Positions 44,268 through 57,259 are shown, counted from the stretch's first letter. The stretch is 64,000 bases of DNA from Hermatobates lingyangjiaoensis (GCA_026182355.1 JAPFBL010000034.1:2488501-2552500), one strand, 5' to 3'. Translations and numbers: made by a program. The notes: generated from the sequence alone by a model not told the origin.

Positions 44268-44398
44268 AGATTTCACATAAACACGTGAAACAACAATCAA
44301 AGATCAAACCACAATAAGAAATGGGAAAACAAGACTAAGATCTTGGACAAGACTAAAAACCCTGGAGTTGGGTTTTTGACTCTGACGAAGACCGCTTG
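44268..44398. repeat. pLTR family A, rearranged
   Basis: Outer left arm AAAGATTTCACATAAACACG to ACAAGACTAAGATCTTG, then a jump to GAGTTGGGTTTTTGACTCTG and ACGAAGACCGCTTG, which ends abruptly at 44398. Confidence 0.8.
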
Positions 44399-46454
44399 GC
44401 CAGTGGAATACTTCCATGGTGGTCTGCTGAAGTAAAAAACAGGTTGACAAGCACTGCCGCAGAGCTAATAATCTCTGCACACACTCTGACAATGAGAGAG
44501 CCATTGTCAACTTCTGGAGTGGATATCCAAATACACTTTATTGTAGTACGACGTAAGAAAAAGTATGAGTATGTTCCTCAGGGTCACCCACTGCCCCCCC
44601 CCCCCCTCATTGATAAGCATTACTTTCAAGTGAATAAACTGATATGAAAACTGAAAAAAAAATCATAATCAACAAATGAAACCAACATTTGGAAAATTAA
44701 TTTTTTTTTTAAAAATTTAAGAAAATTCTCTATTTTGGAGGAAGAGAATTTTATAAATGTATTTGAATTATATAAGTGAAGCCAACTGTGTTGACTAACT
44801 GAGGTGAATGTTATATTGTGACCACCCTAGTCTGTCTATAAAGGTGACTTATCAGTTAGTTTCCACAAAGTCCCTCTGAATTTGTCTGGTTATTGCACAT
44901 CCAATAAAAAATTAGTAAGTGTTTTTATCATTTAGAATGTACTAGCCGTTCTGTAGACCTGACATTTAAGTTACTTACCTCTTAAGTCATTAAATGTTTC
45001 CATGCATTCCTTGTTCAACATAGTTATCAACCTTTTGCTTTTCATTCCAACAGCAATGGTAATTAAAAACTCTCCTTTTTGAACTGAACCAAAGTAGTAT
45101 TTATAAAAATTTATTTGAAACATTTTCGATTGATTAGACTTGTAAATGAGAAGTATTGGGTGAAAATTAAAATCAATGCTTGGTAGTGAAATCTAAACAA
45201 AGCAGTACCTTATATTTGCATGATAATATAGAGAATTAAAATTGAAAGTGAGGCTGAATCTAAAATGATCACTTGTACAACACCGATGTTGTTAAAATTA
45301 TGATCAAACCTTCATTAATTACAATCAAAGGACAGATCTTGTTAAGAACTGTTATTGAACCTTATTTAATTAAATTTAACATTTGAATATTACAAACTTA
45401 ATTAATGGCTTATTTAAATTAGTTATACTATGCCAGAGAGTAATAGCCCCGTGTCATATGGTTTACAGAATATAGTTTTAGAATCACTTTTGTAATGTAG
45501 CAATGTGGTTCATTCAGCATGCATCTGACTTCTTTACATTCTTCATCTGTTTAATAACTCTATAGAACAATGGTGAGCTTTGTTGTATCCATTCTAATAT
45601 ACCTTGGTTAGAGAACTGCACAGTTCATAGTTCATAGACTAAAGCACCATGATGACGCTAAAGGATGGGTTCTCTTAATTAATATCACATCAATACGTTA
45701 TTATACGTTTATATTTTGTAATAGACGGCAATTTGTCATTTGATCAACTGTAGTTTTAAAATGATATTATTAGCCATTTTAAGTCGATTAGTGTATATAA
45801 CCTCATACACCTTATATTTAAAGCAGATTTTTAGAGCGTCAAGTACATATCAATGGTCACATTTCTTCAATCTCTGCGAAAAATAGTCCCGAAATTGAAA
45901 ACAATCATAATCAATACTTTCTCCATTCTATGAAAAAGTTCTAATAACTGGAATCAATAAAAGTAGAAATCATTTGTTTTTAAGAAAGATTTATATATGC
46001 AGTCAATTTCTTTAGTCTCGGTAAACTATTGATATAATTTTACATATTTACGTAATATACACCAGCCTCCATTGGTCATCCAAGAAAATATTGTATTCAT
46101 TACGAAACTACAGTCTAATTTACGCTATAAATAGACAAAAAAGAAACTTACAGCTTACTTACTGTCAGACTAATATGCCCATATTTGGGAGGTTTCCATT
46201 AGGCTTCACTTTAGCGGGGTTAGTTGGAGATTTGGTTCTCAGTTGTGGTCTTCAATGAAACTCCGTTGCCTTCTTCACGTTTTCTGTTTGGTTATTGATT
46301 GTCTTCAATTCAGATCAAGTGTCCCAGAATGGTTGCTGCCTAGCTGGTGTTAAGCAAAACAATTGAAATTTGGCAAGTATTCACTAAAACTTGAAAGAGA
46401 AAAAGTCCCCCCCCCCCACCGAACCCCACAACGACCATTATACTCGTATATATG
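44399..46454. other. Mostly AT-rich spacer
   Basis: 44396-44540 is less AT-rich and its plus frame begins MASGILPWWSAEVKNRL, faintly like the PWW segment of LINE proteins, but too short to call. C homopolymer at 44585-44598. 46185-46360 is also less AT-rich but unassigned; C run at 46407-46416. Confidence 0.35.
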
Positions 46455-46565
46455 AAAAAAAATTGGTACTTGGTCAGCTCTTCAGGTTCAAATTAAACTC
46501 TATAAATGGTTTAGTTTTTATTTCAAACCTTCTCAATAGATAAAAGCTGGGAAAACCTTAGAAAA
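46455..46565 (-). repeat. pLTR family H fragment
   Basis: GGTCAGCTCTTCAGGTTCAA and ATTTCAAACCTTCTC are complements of family H segments (see 13265-13510). Confidence 0.6.
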
Positions 46566-46589
46566 ACTACAAGGAAAAAGTAATTCAAT

Positions 46590-46815
46590 TGAAATAAATA
46601 CTCTGAGGCCTTTCACTTCAAATCATTAAAGCACAAATAAAGTAAAACAAAAGAAAGTAACATAAAAGGTATGCAGAAGACGAAAAACAGCTTGTAAATT
46701 CAAGTTAAAATATAGTTCGATAAAAAAAAAATACAAGAAAACTACAAAAAATGTTAGGTAAGGAGTAAGAAAATAAAAAAAAAAATTAATTGGAAAAAGT
46801 ATATATACCTTTTTC
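46590..46815 (-). repeat. pLTR family I, inverted copy
   Basis: CTCTGAGGCCTTTCACTTCA on the plus strand complements the GAAAGG.CTCAGAG core of family I. The A-rich remainder complements the T-rich body. Confidence 0.55.
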
Positions 46816-46819
46816 ATTT

Positions 46820-49084
46820 AAAAAAAATTATAATTTTTTTAATTTACAATAGTTTGGGAGACCTATTGTTTGTGAGCAATTATACATAATGGGAAAACCT
46901 AAAAGTTTTTAAGACATAAAAATGTATTTCTTAAGAATCATGCTTAATGTTTACAATAGAAAAGTAATTATCTTCACATTTCTAATCATGACTAAATAAC
47001 ACATAATTGCTTGCATAGCTTGTGAGTTAATAAATTATTTTTTTCCAATATTATTGGTTTAATTAATAATTTAAAGCAATAATGTTATGATAATTAAGTA
47101 AAATTATCTTTACATTAAGATGATTAAATAAAAAGAAATTACACAACTAATTACTTGACTTAGAATAAAATATAGATGATAAAATAATTAATTATGTAAA
47201 TATAATCTAAAGTATAGTGTTTTAAGTAAGATTTTAAATAATTGGTTCCATCTTATTAAATGTATTATTGTTTCTTTCTTTTATATAAACTCATTGAAAC
47301 CATGATAAATGTAAAATTTATATACGACTTTACATTTATACAGGACTATGTAAAATGTACCTTATAAATTTGCAATGTATTGAAAATTAATTTAAAATAT
47401 TACAAAATGACTCTAGAGTCATGCTGATTCATTTGATTTTTTTTATACAGTTGTGACAATGGTTACATATTCGTTAAAATTTTCAAAATAGTGATAACTG
47501 CATTAAACGGAAATATTGAATTAAAATACCTTGTAAGTTAATCTTATAATATATTTACATTTAACAAAGTTGAGTGCACAGCAATACGATTATTTTAAAA
47601 TATAAAACATTATTATCAACTGACCTGGAAAGTCAATTCTAGATTGTATTTGTATTAGTTCCATTCTTTTTTTTTATAACAAAATAACTATTTAACAATG
47701 TTTATTTGAAAATCATATGGATTATATCTAATCATTAATTAATTAATTAAATGCAAATCGTTAAGGATTATAGGTCCATATTTGGTTAATTATTATTTCC
47801 TGTCCGTTGCATCAACACTGGCTTAATAAAGAGCCACATCTGCTTTATATTGTTTAAAATCATCATGGCGTCGGGTTTTTTACTTGGAATCTGGAAAAAA
47901 ATTGTTATCTGTAACAGTTCAAAAGTGACTTTATTAATTAGATTACTAAGTCATGAACGCGTGTGAACTTATTTTTGTTGTTCGTATAAGTGTTTGAAGA
48001 GAAAGAAGGAAAGAATAAAAACATCTGAGCATCAAAAGAAGGTTAGTGCACAAGTTAAAATAATCTTTTATTTGTTTACTACATTTCGTTAAATTATTAC
48101 TATTCAATGATGACAAACAAAAGTATTGTGAAATAATAAGGGATACTACATTATAGTAATGAAAAAAACAGAAAATGAAAGACATCTTTACTAATTAGCA
48201 TTACAATTATTATTAATTAAATAATGCAACTGAAACCTTCAAACATTTTTAAAACTGACTCATTCAAAATTAATATACAATTCAAGAGTAATCTAAAAAG
48301 TTATTCCTATAAAAAAATAGTATAATTTACCTTCATTTAATTACTTATTCATTAGAATATTATATAATTAAGTAATTTTCTATATAGATTCAATTCAAAT
48401 ATGATATCAGAATAAAAAAGGAAGTATTACTTAATACTAGTAATTATACTTATAGAAAGGCACAATATATTAGTAAAATTATGTCATAATATGACTAATG
48501 ATACAGTTTTTAAAGAAATTTTAACTTCTTTATTGCTTAAAACTTTGTATATAAAGGTGTAAAATAATTTTAACATACCACAACATAATAGCATTTAATC
48601 AATAACAGATCATGAATATAACTTTTATTTTAATCAATGTTTCAATGCAAACATTAAGAAACTGTTATTTTACAACCATTTTTTGCTTTAAACTAATTAT
48701 AATAATCCAGTTTAAAGGTATTTTTTTAAATCCAGCTCAATTAAATTGATTACATTCTGCAAATAGTTATTAAGTAATTATTAAACTCATTACTGCTTTT
48801 AATTTCATTATTGGTAAATGAAGTAATTAATTTTAAACATTATTTAAAAAGTGAGAATCTTTTTATATAGTACTTTCTTAGGTTTGTTACATACATTATA
48901 GTAGCAGACCTATATTATAATAATTATTTGACAAACTTGGCAATAGCATTATCAATTATTATTATTACTATTAGTAATTATTACTAATTAGGTAATTTCC
49001 AAATAGATTTTAACTTGTAAGAAATAATTTTAAACGTATAATATTTATATGTAGATATAATATTATCGTATACTGTATATTTGT
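46820..49084. other. Extremely AT-rich spacer
   Basis: No gene, repeat boundary or RNA feature found. Many short ATTA/TAAT repeats. Confidence 0.5.
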
Positions 49085-49435
49085 TGATATTAATATTTTT
49101 GGAAAGACATTCCTTTGCCGAATTGTGTTTTTACACTTTTTTTCTCCTAAACTACAAACTCAAGAGACTTGAAATTATGTTATCATCATAGAATCAACAA
49201 AATCAGTAACTGAAAAAAAATCAGAGTTTTAAAACAACTAGAAATATTTTGTTTTCAATAAAATGTATAAATTTTTATAATTTGTAATTCAATTTAATTT
49301 AATTATTTCATTTTAAGTTTTATTATTCAATTTGAAAGCTTGTGAGGAGGATACCATACCTTTGGATGGTATTTTAGGTAAAAATGAAATTATACCTAAA
49401 AATAGAACATTTTGTGGGGGTAAGTTGAGGTTATT
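49085..49435 (+). repeat. Old interspersed repeat R, copy 3
   Basis: TTTTTCTCCTAAACTACAAA, AGAGACTTGAAATTATGTTA and AAATTATACCTAAAAATAGA keep the order of copy 1 (23845-24130), with about 30% divergence by eye. 49436-50339 after it is unassigned. Confidence 0.55.
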
Positions 49436-50339
49436 TTTTTATAAATGTTACGAATAACCAAATGTTATTGAACACGTTTGTGTACAATTCTTGTTTTCAG
49501 GAACTGTTTTTTTGACACTGAACAGTTCATTAAAAAAAATGAAATTTTGCCAAAAAATTATCAGTTTATAATAAAAATGTCGGTGATTTCAATCGCTGCA
49601 GTGAGCAATAAAGCTATAAAAACTGAACAATTATTTAAATTTACAATATAAAGACTAATTTTAAGGTAATTCTTCGGTGATTCGATGATACTGACTTCTT
49701 TCTTACATATTTCTGATTTTTGTCAAAATAGGAATATTGTGAAGTCTTAAAGACAGAACTATGGCTTAAATCTTTTTTGTAGATCAGATAAACAACATCA
49801 GGTGTAACATAGGCACTGGCCATGTAATGTTACGAATGACCATGTAAGAATAGGAATGACTGTAGGAACAAAAGCCACCTTCCCCTCTAAGAGAGATTAT
49901 TTTGTATCACCAAATCTTCGCTTTGGCTTTATAAAAGTGTTATTACTGCTGTGGTAATACTAATGATATTATATGCATCAGTTGTGTGATATATTAGAAT
50001 AAGCGTGTACGAGTATATTCATACCTGGATCAAATACCATCTGTGCTACCCTCAGGAAAAATACTAGTAAACATCTGCCATTTAGACATTTATCTTATGT
50101 GTAAATAGGACATTATATACCCAAAAAGTTTAATATTATGTTTACTTATAGCAAAGTTGAGTGTAAACCACTCCAGATATTTTTAAATAGAATAAACAAT
50201 AATATAAATAACCAAAACAAGAAAATAAATTATACGAAATATTAAGCTATATGTTTAGAATGAACAATCCGGTCCAAAGGTACATGTTGAAAATCTAATT
50301 TACCAATGGAAATAAACTCTGACGAAATAATATAAATAC

Positions 50340-50700
50340 CTTAATAATTTATTTTCTTTCTCTTTGCATTTTTTTGTTTATTTATAATTATTATTTAAAT
50401 ATTATATATGTTTGTCTGTTAAATTTATATGTTTTTATTATTATATATTTTTTTATTGTTTTTATTACAATTTTTTTGTATTTTTTTTCCTTCTTAATCT
50501 ATATTGCAACTCGAAATTTCCAGCTGTTTCGTTTCATTTGTTCTGCACAACTTTTATATTAATTCTTTTTTCATTAATTCGTTTGTTTTCTGATGATATA
50601 AAGTATTTTAATTTAAGCCTCAGAGTATTTATTCCAAATGTTTTTTTTTCTTGCTGTTTTATAGTTCTTTGATTACATGACGTATGTATTGTATAGTATA
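50340..50700 (+). repeat. pLTR family I
   Basis: T-rich body with TTCCAGCTGTTTCGTTTCAT and TTTTCTGATGATATAAAG, then AGCCTCAGAGTATTTATTCC; ends TTTGATTACATGACGTATG. Two overlapping T-rich plus frames here are not coding. Confidence 0.65.
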
Positions 50701-50925
50701 TAAAAAGATTTCACATAAACACGTGAAATAACAATCAATGATCAAACCACAATAAGAAATGGGAAAACAAGACTAAGATATTTCAACCGTAACAAGTGGT
50801 CTTCGTCAGAGTCAAAAACCCAACTGATGGTTTTTGGGTTTTTGACTCTGACGAAGACCGCTTGTTACGGTTGAATGATGTTAGTCTTGTTTTCCCATTT
50901 CTTATTGTAGTTTGATCATTGTATA
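50701..50925. repeat. pLTR palindrome, family A
   Basis: Complete left arm from AAAGATTTCACATAAACACG; the right arm ends TGTAGTTTGATCATTG. The centre is ACCCAACTGATGGTTTTTGG. Arms about 115 and 90 bp, 95% or more complementary by eye. Confidence 0.85.
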
Positions 50926-51593
50926 ATATATATATTTGTATGGGACTACTGATGTAATGAATGAAACATGAACCTATATTATTTGAATTAACAATTTGGC
51001 TAGAGTACATTTTCTTTGGTAAATTTGATCTTCGACATTATTGATTATTCAAAGAATTTTCTGGCCTGTGATGATGATCTGCATTGTGGTAAAAGTTTGA
51101 AGAAAACCAATGAGGTCATACATTTTTTTTTGTAAGTTCATTGCTAATAATCTCGTTAGTATAACAATACATTTCTTAATTAAACACGTGTTATTCTCTT
51201 GTACGAAGGAGTTTCTTTAAAACAATTCTGTGTTGATAAAAAACATGTTGCAGCTAGCTACTGTATACTCTGTATTTGTTCATAAAGAAGAAAAACCAAG
51301 CATATAAATTTGAGGGAATTTTCAAAAGATTAATTCGAGAAGTCAAAGAAATTCTAAGTTAATATTATTTTCATTAAAAAAAGAAAGTAATTACGATTTT
51401 ATTATATTGCAAGTATTTGATGAAAGCAATTATATTTTCCAGGTATATTCAAATATTAATCTGGGATATCTTTTATAGTTCACATGTTTGCTTTTTTTTT
51501 ACATATATTAAAATTAAATTCCTTTCTAAGCGTTTCAAAGGTAGTTCTTGATTTTACTATTTGACATATATAGTAAATATACATATACATATA
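50926..51593. other. AT-rich spacer
   Basis: Nothing recognised. Confidence 0.5.
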
Positions 51594-51718
51594 AAAAGAT
51601 TTCACATAAACACGTGAAATAACAATCAATGATCAAACCACAATAAGAAAATGGGAAAACAAGACTAAGATCTTTCAACCGTATCAAGCGGTCTTCGACA
51701 GAGTCAAAAACCCAACTA
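51594..51718 (-). repeat. pLTR family A, single arm
   Basis: AAAGATTTCACATAAACACG through CGGTCTTCGACAGAGTCAAA and ACCCAACT, with no second arm. The core CTGACGA reads CTGTCGA on the minus strand. Confidence 0.85.
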
Positions 51719-52580
51719 TACATATACATATATATTGCTATTTCAAACAAGAGCTATTATTTTCGTAAAGTAAATTAAAATATTAATCTGTGAATATATT
51801 AAGAGTTGACTTCTTTTATCTTTGAACAAATCTATGTAAATAAAATAATGATTTTGCCTGTACATTGCTTAGAACTGACTCATTTCAAGTTTTCTTTACG
51901 TTTCATACATCGGAGAAACCGAATCCACCCTTAGAAAAATTTCTGTCAGTTTGTCGGTTTGTCCGCAAAATTTTGTCACAAGTAAACTCAGCCACCATAA
52001 GACATATCAAACTGAAACTTTTACAGTAGATTTCTGTATGTCTAACTTAAAATATAGGCTCTGAATTGATAGGAAATTCAACGTATTCTACATCAACGTA
52101 TAATTATAATTATATTTTTAGTATAATACTATAATTGGTATGGTATTCCATGGTATTTTGGAATTCCAAGTATAATAGAATATTTGATTCCGTCAAAGAC
52201 GGGTTACATTTGCTAGTTATAAAATATAATTGGTGCCAGGTCAGAGGAAATTTGTTTATGGGGTAGAAAAAAGTTCGATTTTTATTGTTTTTCTTTCATT
52301 TTTTGTATTTTTTTTCTTATTATCTATATTGCTATTTTCTTATCAATCAATCAACTCTAGAAAACAGAAGGATCACAGTTTTTCTTGAGTGGAAAACTAT
52401 AATATTTATAACTATTAACACAGATTCAAAATTTAGAATTGCTAGGGTTTCTTTCTGGTGTAGAGTGTGTTTTATTGTGTATTCTATTGTACAATGCAAT
52501 ACATAACATGTATTGTAATACCTATTGCTATTATGTACGGAGATATATTTGGAACATATAGAGTTCATTTAAAAGGATTT
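51719..52580. other. AT-rich spacer
   Basis: 52262-52340 is a T-rich scrap like family I. The rest is unassigned. Confidence 0.4.
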
Positions 52581-52585
52581 ATGAA

Positions 52586-52862
52586 GTGGTAGGGTCTGTG
52601 GATGGGTGGGGGGTGAACAGTGTGCGCATGGTGCTGCACCCTGTCGGACCTTCCTCGATACAACCATTCGCACCCCAGCGCTGGTCCATCTCCCGCTACA
52701 GACCGGCCTCTATGTTCAGTTCGCCGAAGGCTACCCCTCCTTGCGGATCGTTGTGCACCTCTTCACGCTAATCGAATTCTTTCATTTTCACGAACTATTT
52801 TGGCCTCAACCGGCCGCGAACTATTTACTCTGTGACTTGTGTAAAATATCCACAATGCAGTG
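52586..52862. other. Isolated GC- and CpG-rich segment
   Basis: About 16 CpG dinucleotides fall in 230 bp, against very few in the surroundings. Three overlapping plus frames are open (52586-52771, 52606-52863, 52620-52835), one containing TGLYVQFAEGYPSLRIVVHL. I recognise none. It could be an exon, a regulatory CpG cluster or a transferred fragment. Confidence 0.35.
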
Positions 52863-52869
52863 AACTTGT

Positions 52870-53435
52870 TCCATATTATTCATAGACCTGTCCAGTGAAT
52901 GAATTATAGAGAATAACTAAAAAAACAAAAAAATATCCAGGATGACCATACTACTACACTTTATCTCCATAATCTTCATACTTCTTCCCTCTATATCAGG
53001 TAATTTTTTTGTGGTATAGTTTTATATATTGCATATTAAATTAAATATAATCCTTATATTTAATATTTATGCAATTTTGTTCAATATTTACAGCATTTTA
53101 GATAAAAAAAGAATTCGACATTACCTTCTTAGTAATTTATCTTCTATTTTCGCAAACGATATAATAATATAAACATCTGTAATAAACATTTTAACGAATA
53201 CTGTTTGAATGAAACAAAAAGAAAATTGTTGCATAGATCAATGATACAAACTCTATGCTTAAAATAAAACTTAATTTAATACATAATTTGACACATTTAG
53301 CTAAAAACCTTTAATTTGTTATGAACTAGAGCTATAGGTGATTTGCTATGAGATACGTGATCTAATTTGTTGCATTTGTTCCAAATTTTACCCATTCAAT
53401 TCTAGAGGACGACAATTAAAAAGTTGGCACTATTG

Positions 53436-53436
<1 letters not shown>
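52870..53436. other. AT-rich spacer
   Basis: Nothing recognised. Confidence 0.5.
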
Positions 53437-53470
<34 letters not shown>

Positions 53471-53660
53471 ATATATATATAGATACATAACCTTAAATTA
53501 CAAAAAACCATGACACAGAAAAAGTGTAAAATACGTACTTACTAAATTTAATTTTTTCTAACTTTTGTTCGTCGTCAGGAGAAGACTATAAGAGAGGACA
53601 ATGTGAGAGAGATCTCCCATATTGAAGGACAGACCACGAGTGATATATGTATATATATGT
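53437..53660 (-). repeat. (TA)n and pLTR family J
   Basis: (TA)n 53437-53481 followed by CCATGACACAGAAAAAGTGT and TTTTGTTCGTCGTCAGGAGA. On the minus strand CTCCTGACGACGAACAAAAG then TTAGAAA, a hammerhead-like layout. Related to 56190-56282. A TA/TG microsatellite lies at 53641-53685. Confidence 0.6.
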
Positions 53661-53689
53661 ATATATGTGTGTGTGTGTGTGTGTACATT

Positions 53690-54159
53690 CTGACATTATA
53701 TAATGAAATGTAGAAAGAAAATTGAAGGAATGAAGTTATAACACTATATCTGTTTAACAAGAAGACCCAATTTAATGGACTATTTTACTTAAGAAATTAT
53801 CATACTTTCCTTTAAAGTTAGAACAAAATATATAGTACTAATCTATAGAACTATTTCGTATTATAGTCCTTCAGTTTTCTTATAATTTCAATGAATATAC
53901 ACAAATTGTCAAAACGTCCCAATAGTACGAATAAATGTCTACGAGAAATGTGTAAATCATGTATTTGAATTAACAAACAAGGAAGACACAAAGATTAGTT
54001 GTATGCCAAATAATTATTAAATAAACAAACAAAGAACAATTTTGCAACATAAGAAATGATTATTTTATCAAAATAGTAAGTAAAGTAAGAAAAAATACTA
54101 AAAAATTCTGATTAATCGTCATATAAATAAATAGCTTTGTCAAAATTATTGTTTTTTAT
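53690..54159. other. AT-rich spacer
   Basis: Nothing recognised. Confidence 0.5.
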
Positions 54160-54395
54160 GTATATAATCAAACACAAATAACAAATGGGAAAACGAAACT
54201 AAGATCTTTCAACCGTAACAAGCGGTCTTCAGTTTTCAGTTTTCATTTGAAGTTTTCAGTTGGGTTTTGACTCTCTGACGAAGACCGCTTGTTACGGTTG
54301 AAATATCTTAGTCTTGTTTTCCCATTTCTTATTGTGGTTTGATCATTGATTGTTTTTTTACGTGTTCATGTGAAATCTTTATATATATTTAATAT
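54160..54395. repeat. pLTR palindrome, family A
   Basis: Short left arm from ATAATCAAACACAAATAAC, right arm to CACGTGTTCATG-type outer end (TTTTTTTACGTGTTCATG, near 54352-54369). The centre holds a small TTCAGTTTTCA repeat. Confidence 0.8.
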
Positions 54396-54399
54396 ATAT

Positions 54400-55075
54400 A
54401 CACACTGAAATAGATACACGTTAGCACACATTTACAGTTATATTAATATCTTCAAAACATTTTTTTTCAATCATTCTTGTGGAATTTAACTTCAATTATA
54501 TAAATTTTATTGATATTTGCAGACTGTGACTGTAACTATCTATCAGGTTTTTTTTCTTCCCCCATAAAAGTTAATTTTTATAAAAAATGGTGTGCGGCTG
54601 AAATAATTCATTGAGAATTGTATATATATGATAGATATAACCTACATATTTTCTGATGGGAATTCATATTTAATAAAATGTATATAACGCAATAATTCAT
54701 AAAATTGAACGGCATTAGTGACTCTAAAATAATATCTGATTTCCTAGTTTGTTTATCTACCTGTTTCATTATTTTTTTAAATCTTACTTGGATAAATAAA
54801 TGAACTTATATATACAGCATCTTACCATATATATATTCATTAGGTATATACGAACCTGAATTAAAAATACCTACACACTATTAAGACTAAATGTATATAT
54901 GTAAGTAAAATATATAAGCTTCTTTTACCCTTATATGTCACTTGGAAAGCTCATATTTTTAGTATTCTGTGATTGAAGGAAATTTGTTTCTAACATTGAA
55001 TACCCCAGTCAGAATATGGCAAATACCGAGTCTGTGGTTCATTTTAATGAAAGATGACTTAAGAAAGATCTAAGT
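54400..55075. other. AT-rich spacer
   Basis: Short TATATA tracts only. Confidence 0.5.
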
Positions 55076-55300
55076 ATATATATATATATAATATATATAT
55101 TATATAAGATTTTACATAAACACGTGAAATAACAATCAATGATCAAACCACAATATGAAATGAAAAAACAAAGACTAAGATCTTTCAACCATAACAACGA
55201 TCTGCGTCAGACTCAAAAATCAGTTGGGTTTTGACTTTGACGAAGACCACTTTTTCACCTTAGTTTTTTTTCCCATTTCATATTGTGGTTTGATCATGTA
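55076..55300. repeat. (TA)n and diverged pLTR palindrome, family A
   Basis: (TA)n 55076-55104; left arm AGATTTTACATAAACACGTG ... CTGCGTCAGACTC; right arm with GACTTTGACGAAGACCAC and part of the inner arm deleted. Ordinary scattered substitutions, without the one-sided pattern seen at 39.4 kb. Confidence 0.8.
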
Positions 55301-55439
55301 TGTATATGTATACATACATACTATATAACGCACTTTTTCGATATAAATGCAATCTGAATAGTACAAATAAACTTCAATGTAGATAAAAAAAACACAATAA
55401 AATAAAAAACACAAATCCAGAGTCTTTAATTTTCTGTTT

Positions 55440-55740
55440 GAACTGAATTATTCAACGCACTAGCTTTCCTTCTTTTATCTCTCCTGAAGACGGTTCAAGC
55501 CAGAAATTAGACTCTTAAGTTTACCTGCGCTGAGGTTCATGAACTAAACTAAATTGAAGTTTATAACTATTTATATATATATAGTTCAATGCATATAAAG
55601 AAACTGCGATATTAAAAAGACACACTTACAGTCTCTAATTTTCGGTTGAACCGTCTTCAGAAGAGATAAGAGGGAAACCGAGCGCACTGGTACAGAGACG
55701 GTTAGAGACCAACAATTGTTGAACTGTATTTGTCCATTTC
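55440..55740. repeat. pLTR family C, facing copies
   Basis: Plus copy 55465-55560 (TATCTCTCCTGAAGACGG, AGAAATTAGACTCTTAAG) and minus copy 55605-55735 (ACACTTACAGTCTCTAATTT, TCGGTTGAACCGTCTTCAG). In the minus copy GAACCGTCTTCAG reads CTGAAGACGGTTC, keeping the CTGAAGA core; helix II GGTT/AACC. Confidence 0.75.
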
Positions 55741-55764
55741 GGAACGTATTTTTATCAAAAAAGT

Positions 55765-55952
55765 ATGTATATATATATATATATACCATGATAAACGGAA
55801 ACTGTCCGGCAGGCCAGATTGCACTTAAAATAAACTGTGACACATAGACAGAAAAATAACAAACACTCACATTTCAATATTTCGACCGTCATTACTGTCA
55901 AAATATTGAAAAGCAAGTCTTTGTTATGTTTCTGTCTATGTGTGACAGTTTA

Positions 55953-56002
<50 letters not shown>
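55765..56002. repeat. pLTR palindrome, family B, between (TA)n
   Basis: (TA)n 55765-55785 and 55956-56002; CCATGATAAACGGAAACTGT ... TTATGTTTCTGTCTATGTGT. Arms include AATATTTCGACCGTCATTAC. Confidence 0.8.
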
Positions 56003-56006
<4 letters not shown>

Positions 56007-56165
56007 AAAAGATTTTATATAAACACGTGAAATAAAAATCAATGATGAAACCACAATAAGAAATGGGAAAACAAGACTAAGATCTTTCAACCGTAACAAG
56101 CGGTCTTCATCAGAGTCAAAAACCTAACTGGTTTTCTTAAACCTACATTTCTTATTGTGGTTTGT
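56003..56165. repeat. pLTR family A, second arm mostly deleted
   Basis: Left arm complete (AAAAAGATTTTATATAAACA to CATCAGAGTCAAAAACC); the right arm is reduced to TTTCTTATTGTGGTTTG. Confidence 0.8.
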
Positions 56166-56189
56166 TTATTCTCACTTACGGAATACACT

Positions 56190-56415
56190 TACGGAATTCT
56201 CAATATTTCGAACTTTTGTTCGTCATCAAGAGTAGACTAGAAGAAGAACGAAGTGGGAGAGATCAGGACGGAGCGTGAATCATATATATACGATATGATA
56301 TAATCGTATATATATATATATATAGTTCAATATAGGCAAAGAAACAGAGAAATCAAAAGAACACACTTAGAGTCTCTAATTTTCGTTTTGAGCCGTGTTC
56401 AAACGAAAAAGTGTA
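56190..56415 (-). repeat. pLTR families J and C, minus copies
   Basis: 56195-56282: CTCAATATTTCGAACTTTTG, TTCGTCATCAAGAG; on the minus strand TTGATGA, hairpin GAAC/GTTC, GAAATATT-GAGA. 56325-56412: GAACACACTTAGAGTCTCTA, ATTTTCGTTTTGAGCCGTG. (TA)n 56283-56324. Confidence 0.65.
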
Positions 56416-57259
56416 TATATATATACATATATAGAAATGATTTTGCTAACACCTTGTATTTGCTTGACTATATTATAACCTATCATTTTATAACCAGCTT
56501 TATTTATCCTAAAATAAATTAATTCACAGTTAAAATCTGACATTGAACAAATATCTCAGTAAGAATTAAGTTTTCATTTTGTATTTTAATGGAACCGTAT
56601 CTCAAGGAGAAATATATTTTTGCATTTCAAAAATTGAAATTGAATAATAAGTCTAGGTGAAATTGAAAATTCTCTAAAGGCATTCTCACCGTTCTAAGGG
56701 GCTTTTCAATTACAATTCTCCTTGTTCATTCCTTTAATATCATTGTTCAATTTAAATTGCGTACTAACCATACTTTTAGGTATATTCAATGTGATTCAAC
56801 TAAAATATATTATTTATTTCAAATTACTCTATATTAACAATAATTATTTGTAACAGAAATTTAATTAAATTGAAACAAATATGAAAACAATACGCTACGT
56901 TTCTAAATATTTTGAATTTACTAATAACCATCGTTAGAAAAGGAAGTGCTGGCGTGAGAAAGTGTTGGTAAAATTCTATACGTACATAACAAGATTTCGC
57001 AATAAACACGTGAAACAACAATCAACGTTTAAACCACAAAAAAAATCAGAAAAGAAACTAAATTTTTTTTCTGTTATCTTGCTGTAGTTTGGACAATTAT
57101 ATATATAAATGTAGGTATCTTGATAATGACTTGAAGAAATCTAAAGAATTATTGAGAACTAAAATTATGCCGGAACTTTTCACGACAGAAATCTGTGTCT
57201 TTAGTGTCCTTTAATTGACCTCTAAAATATACTTTAGTCTTTTTAAAAAAAAATTGATA
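56416..57259. other. AT-rich spacer with a worn family A palindrome
   Basis: 56995-57105 keeps ACACGTGAAACAACAATCAA, TTTAAACCACAAAAAAAA and the complement TGTAGTTTGGACAATT. Otherwise unassigned. Confidence 0.5.

Noticed and set aside
44396..44647. 83-codon plus frame as a gene
   Set aside because: Begins at a pLTR breakpoint, runs into a C homopolymer and has only a faint PWW resemblance to LINE proteins.
50374..50672. Membrane proteins with Phe/Tyr-rich segments
   Set aside because: T-rich body of pLTR family I translated; the same sequence recurs at 37.6 and 57.8 kb with broken frames.
55105..55300. Second hypermutated family A palindrome
   Set aside because: Substitutions and deletions are of mixed type on both arms, without A-to-G bias.
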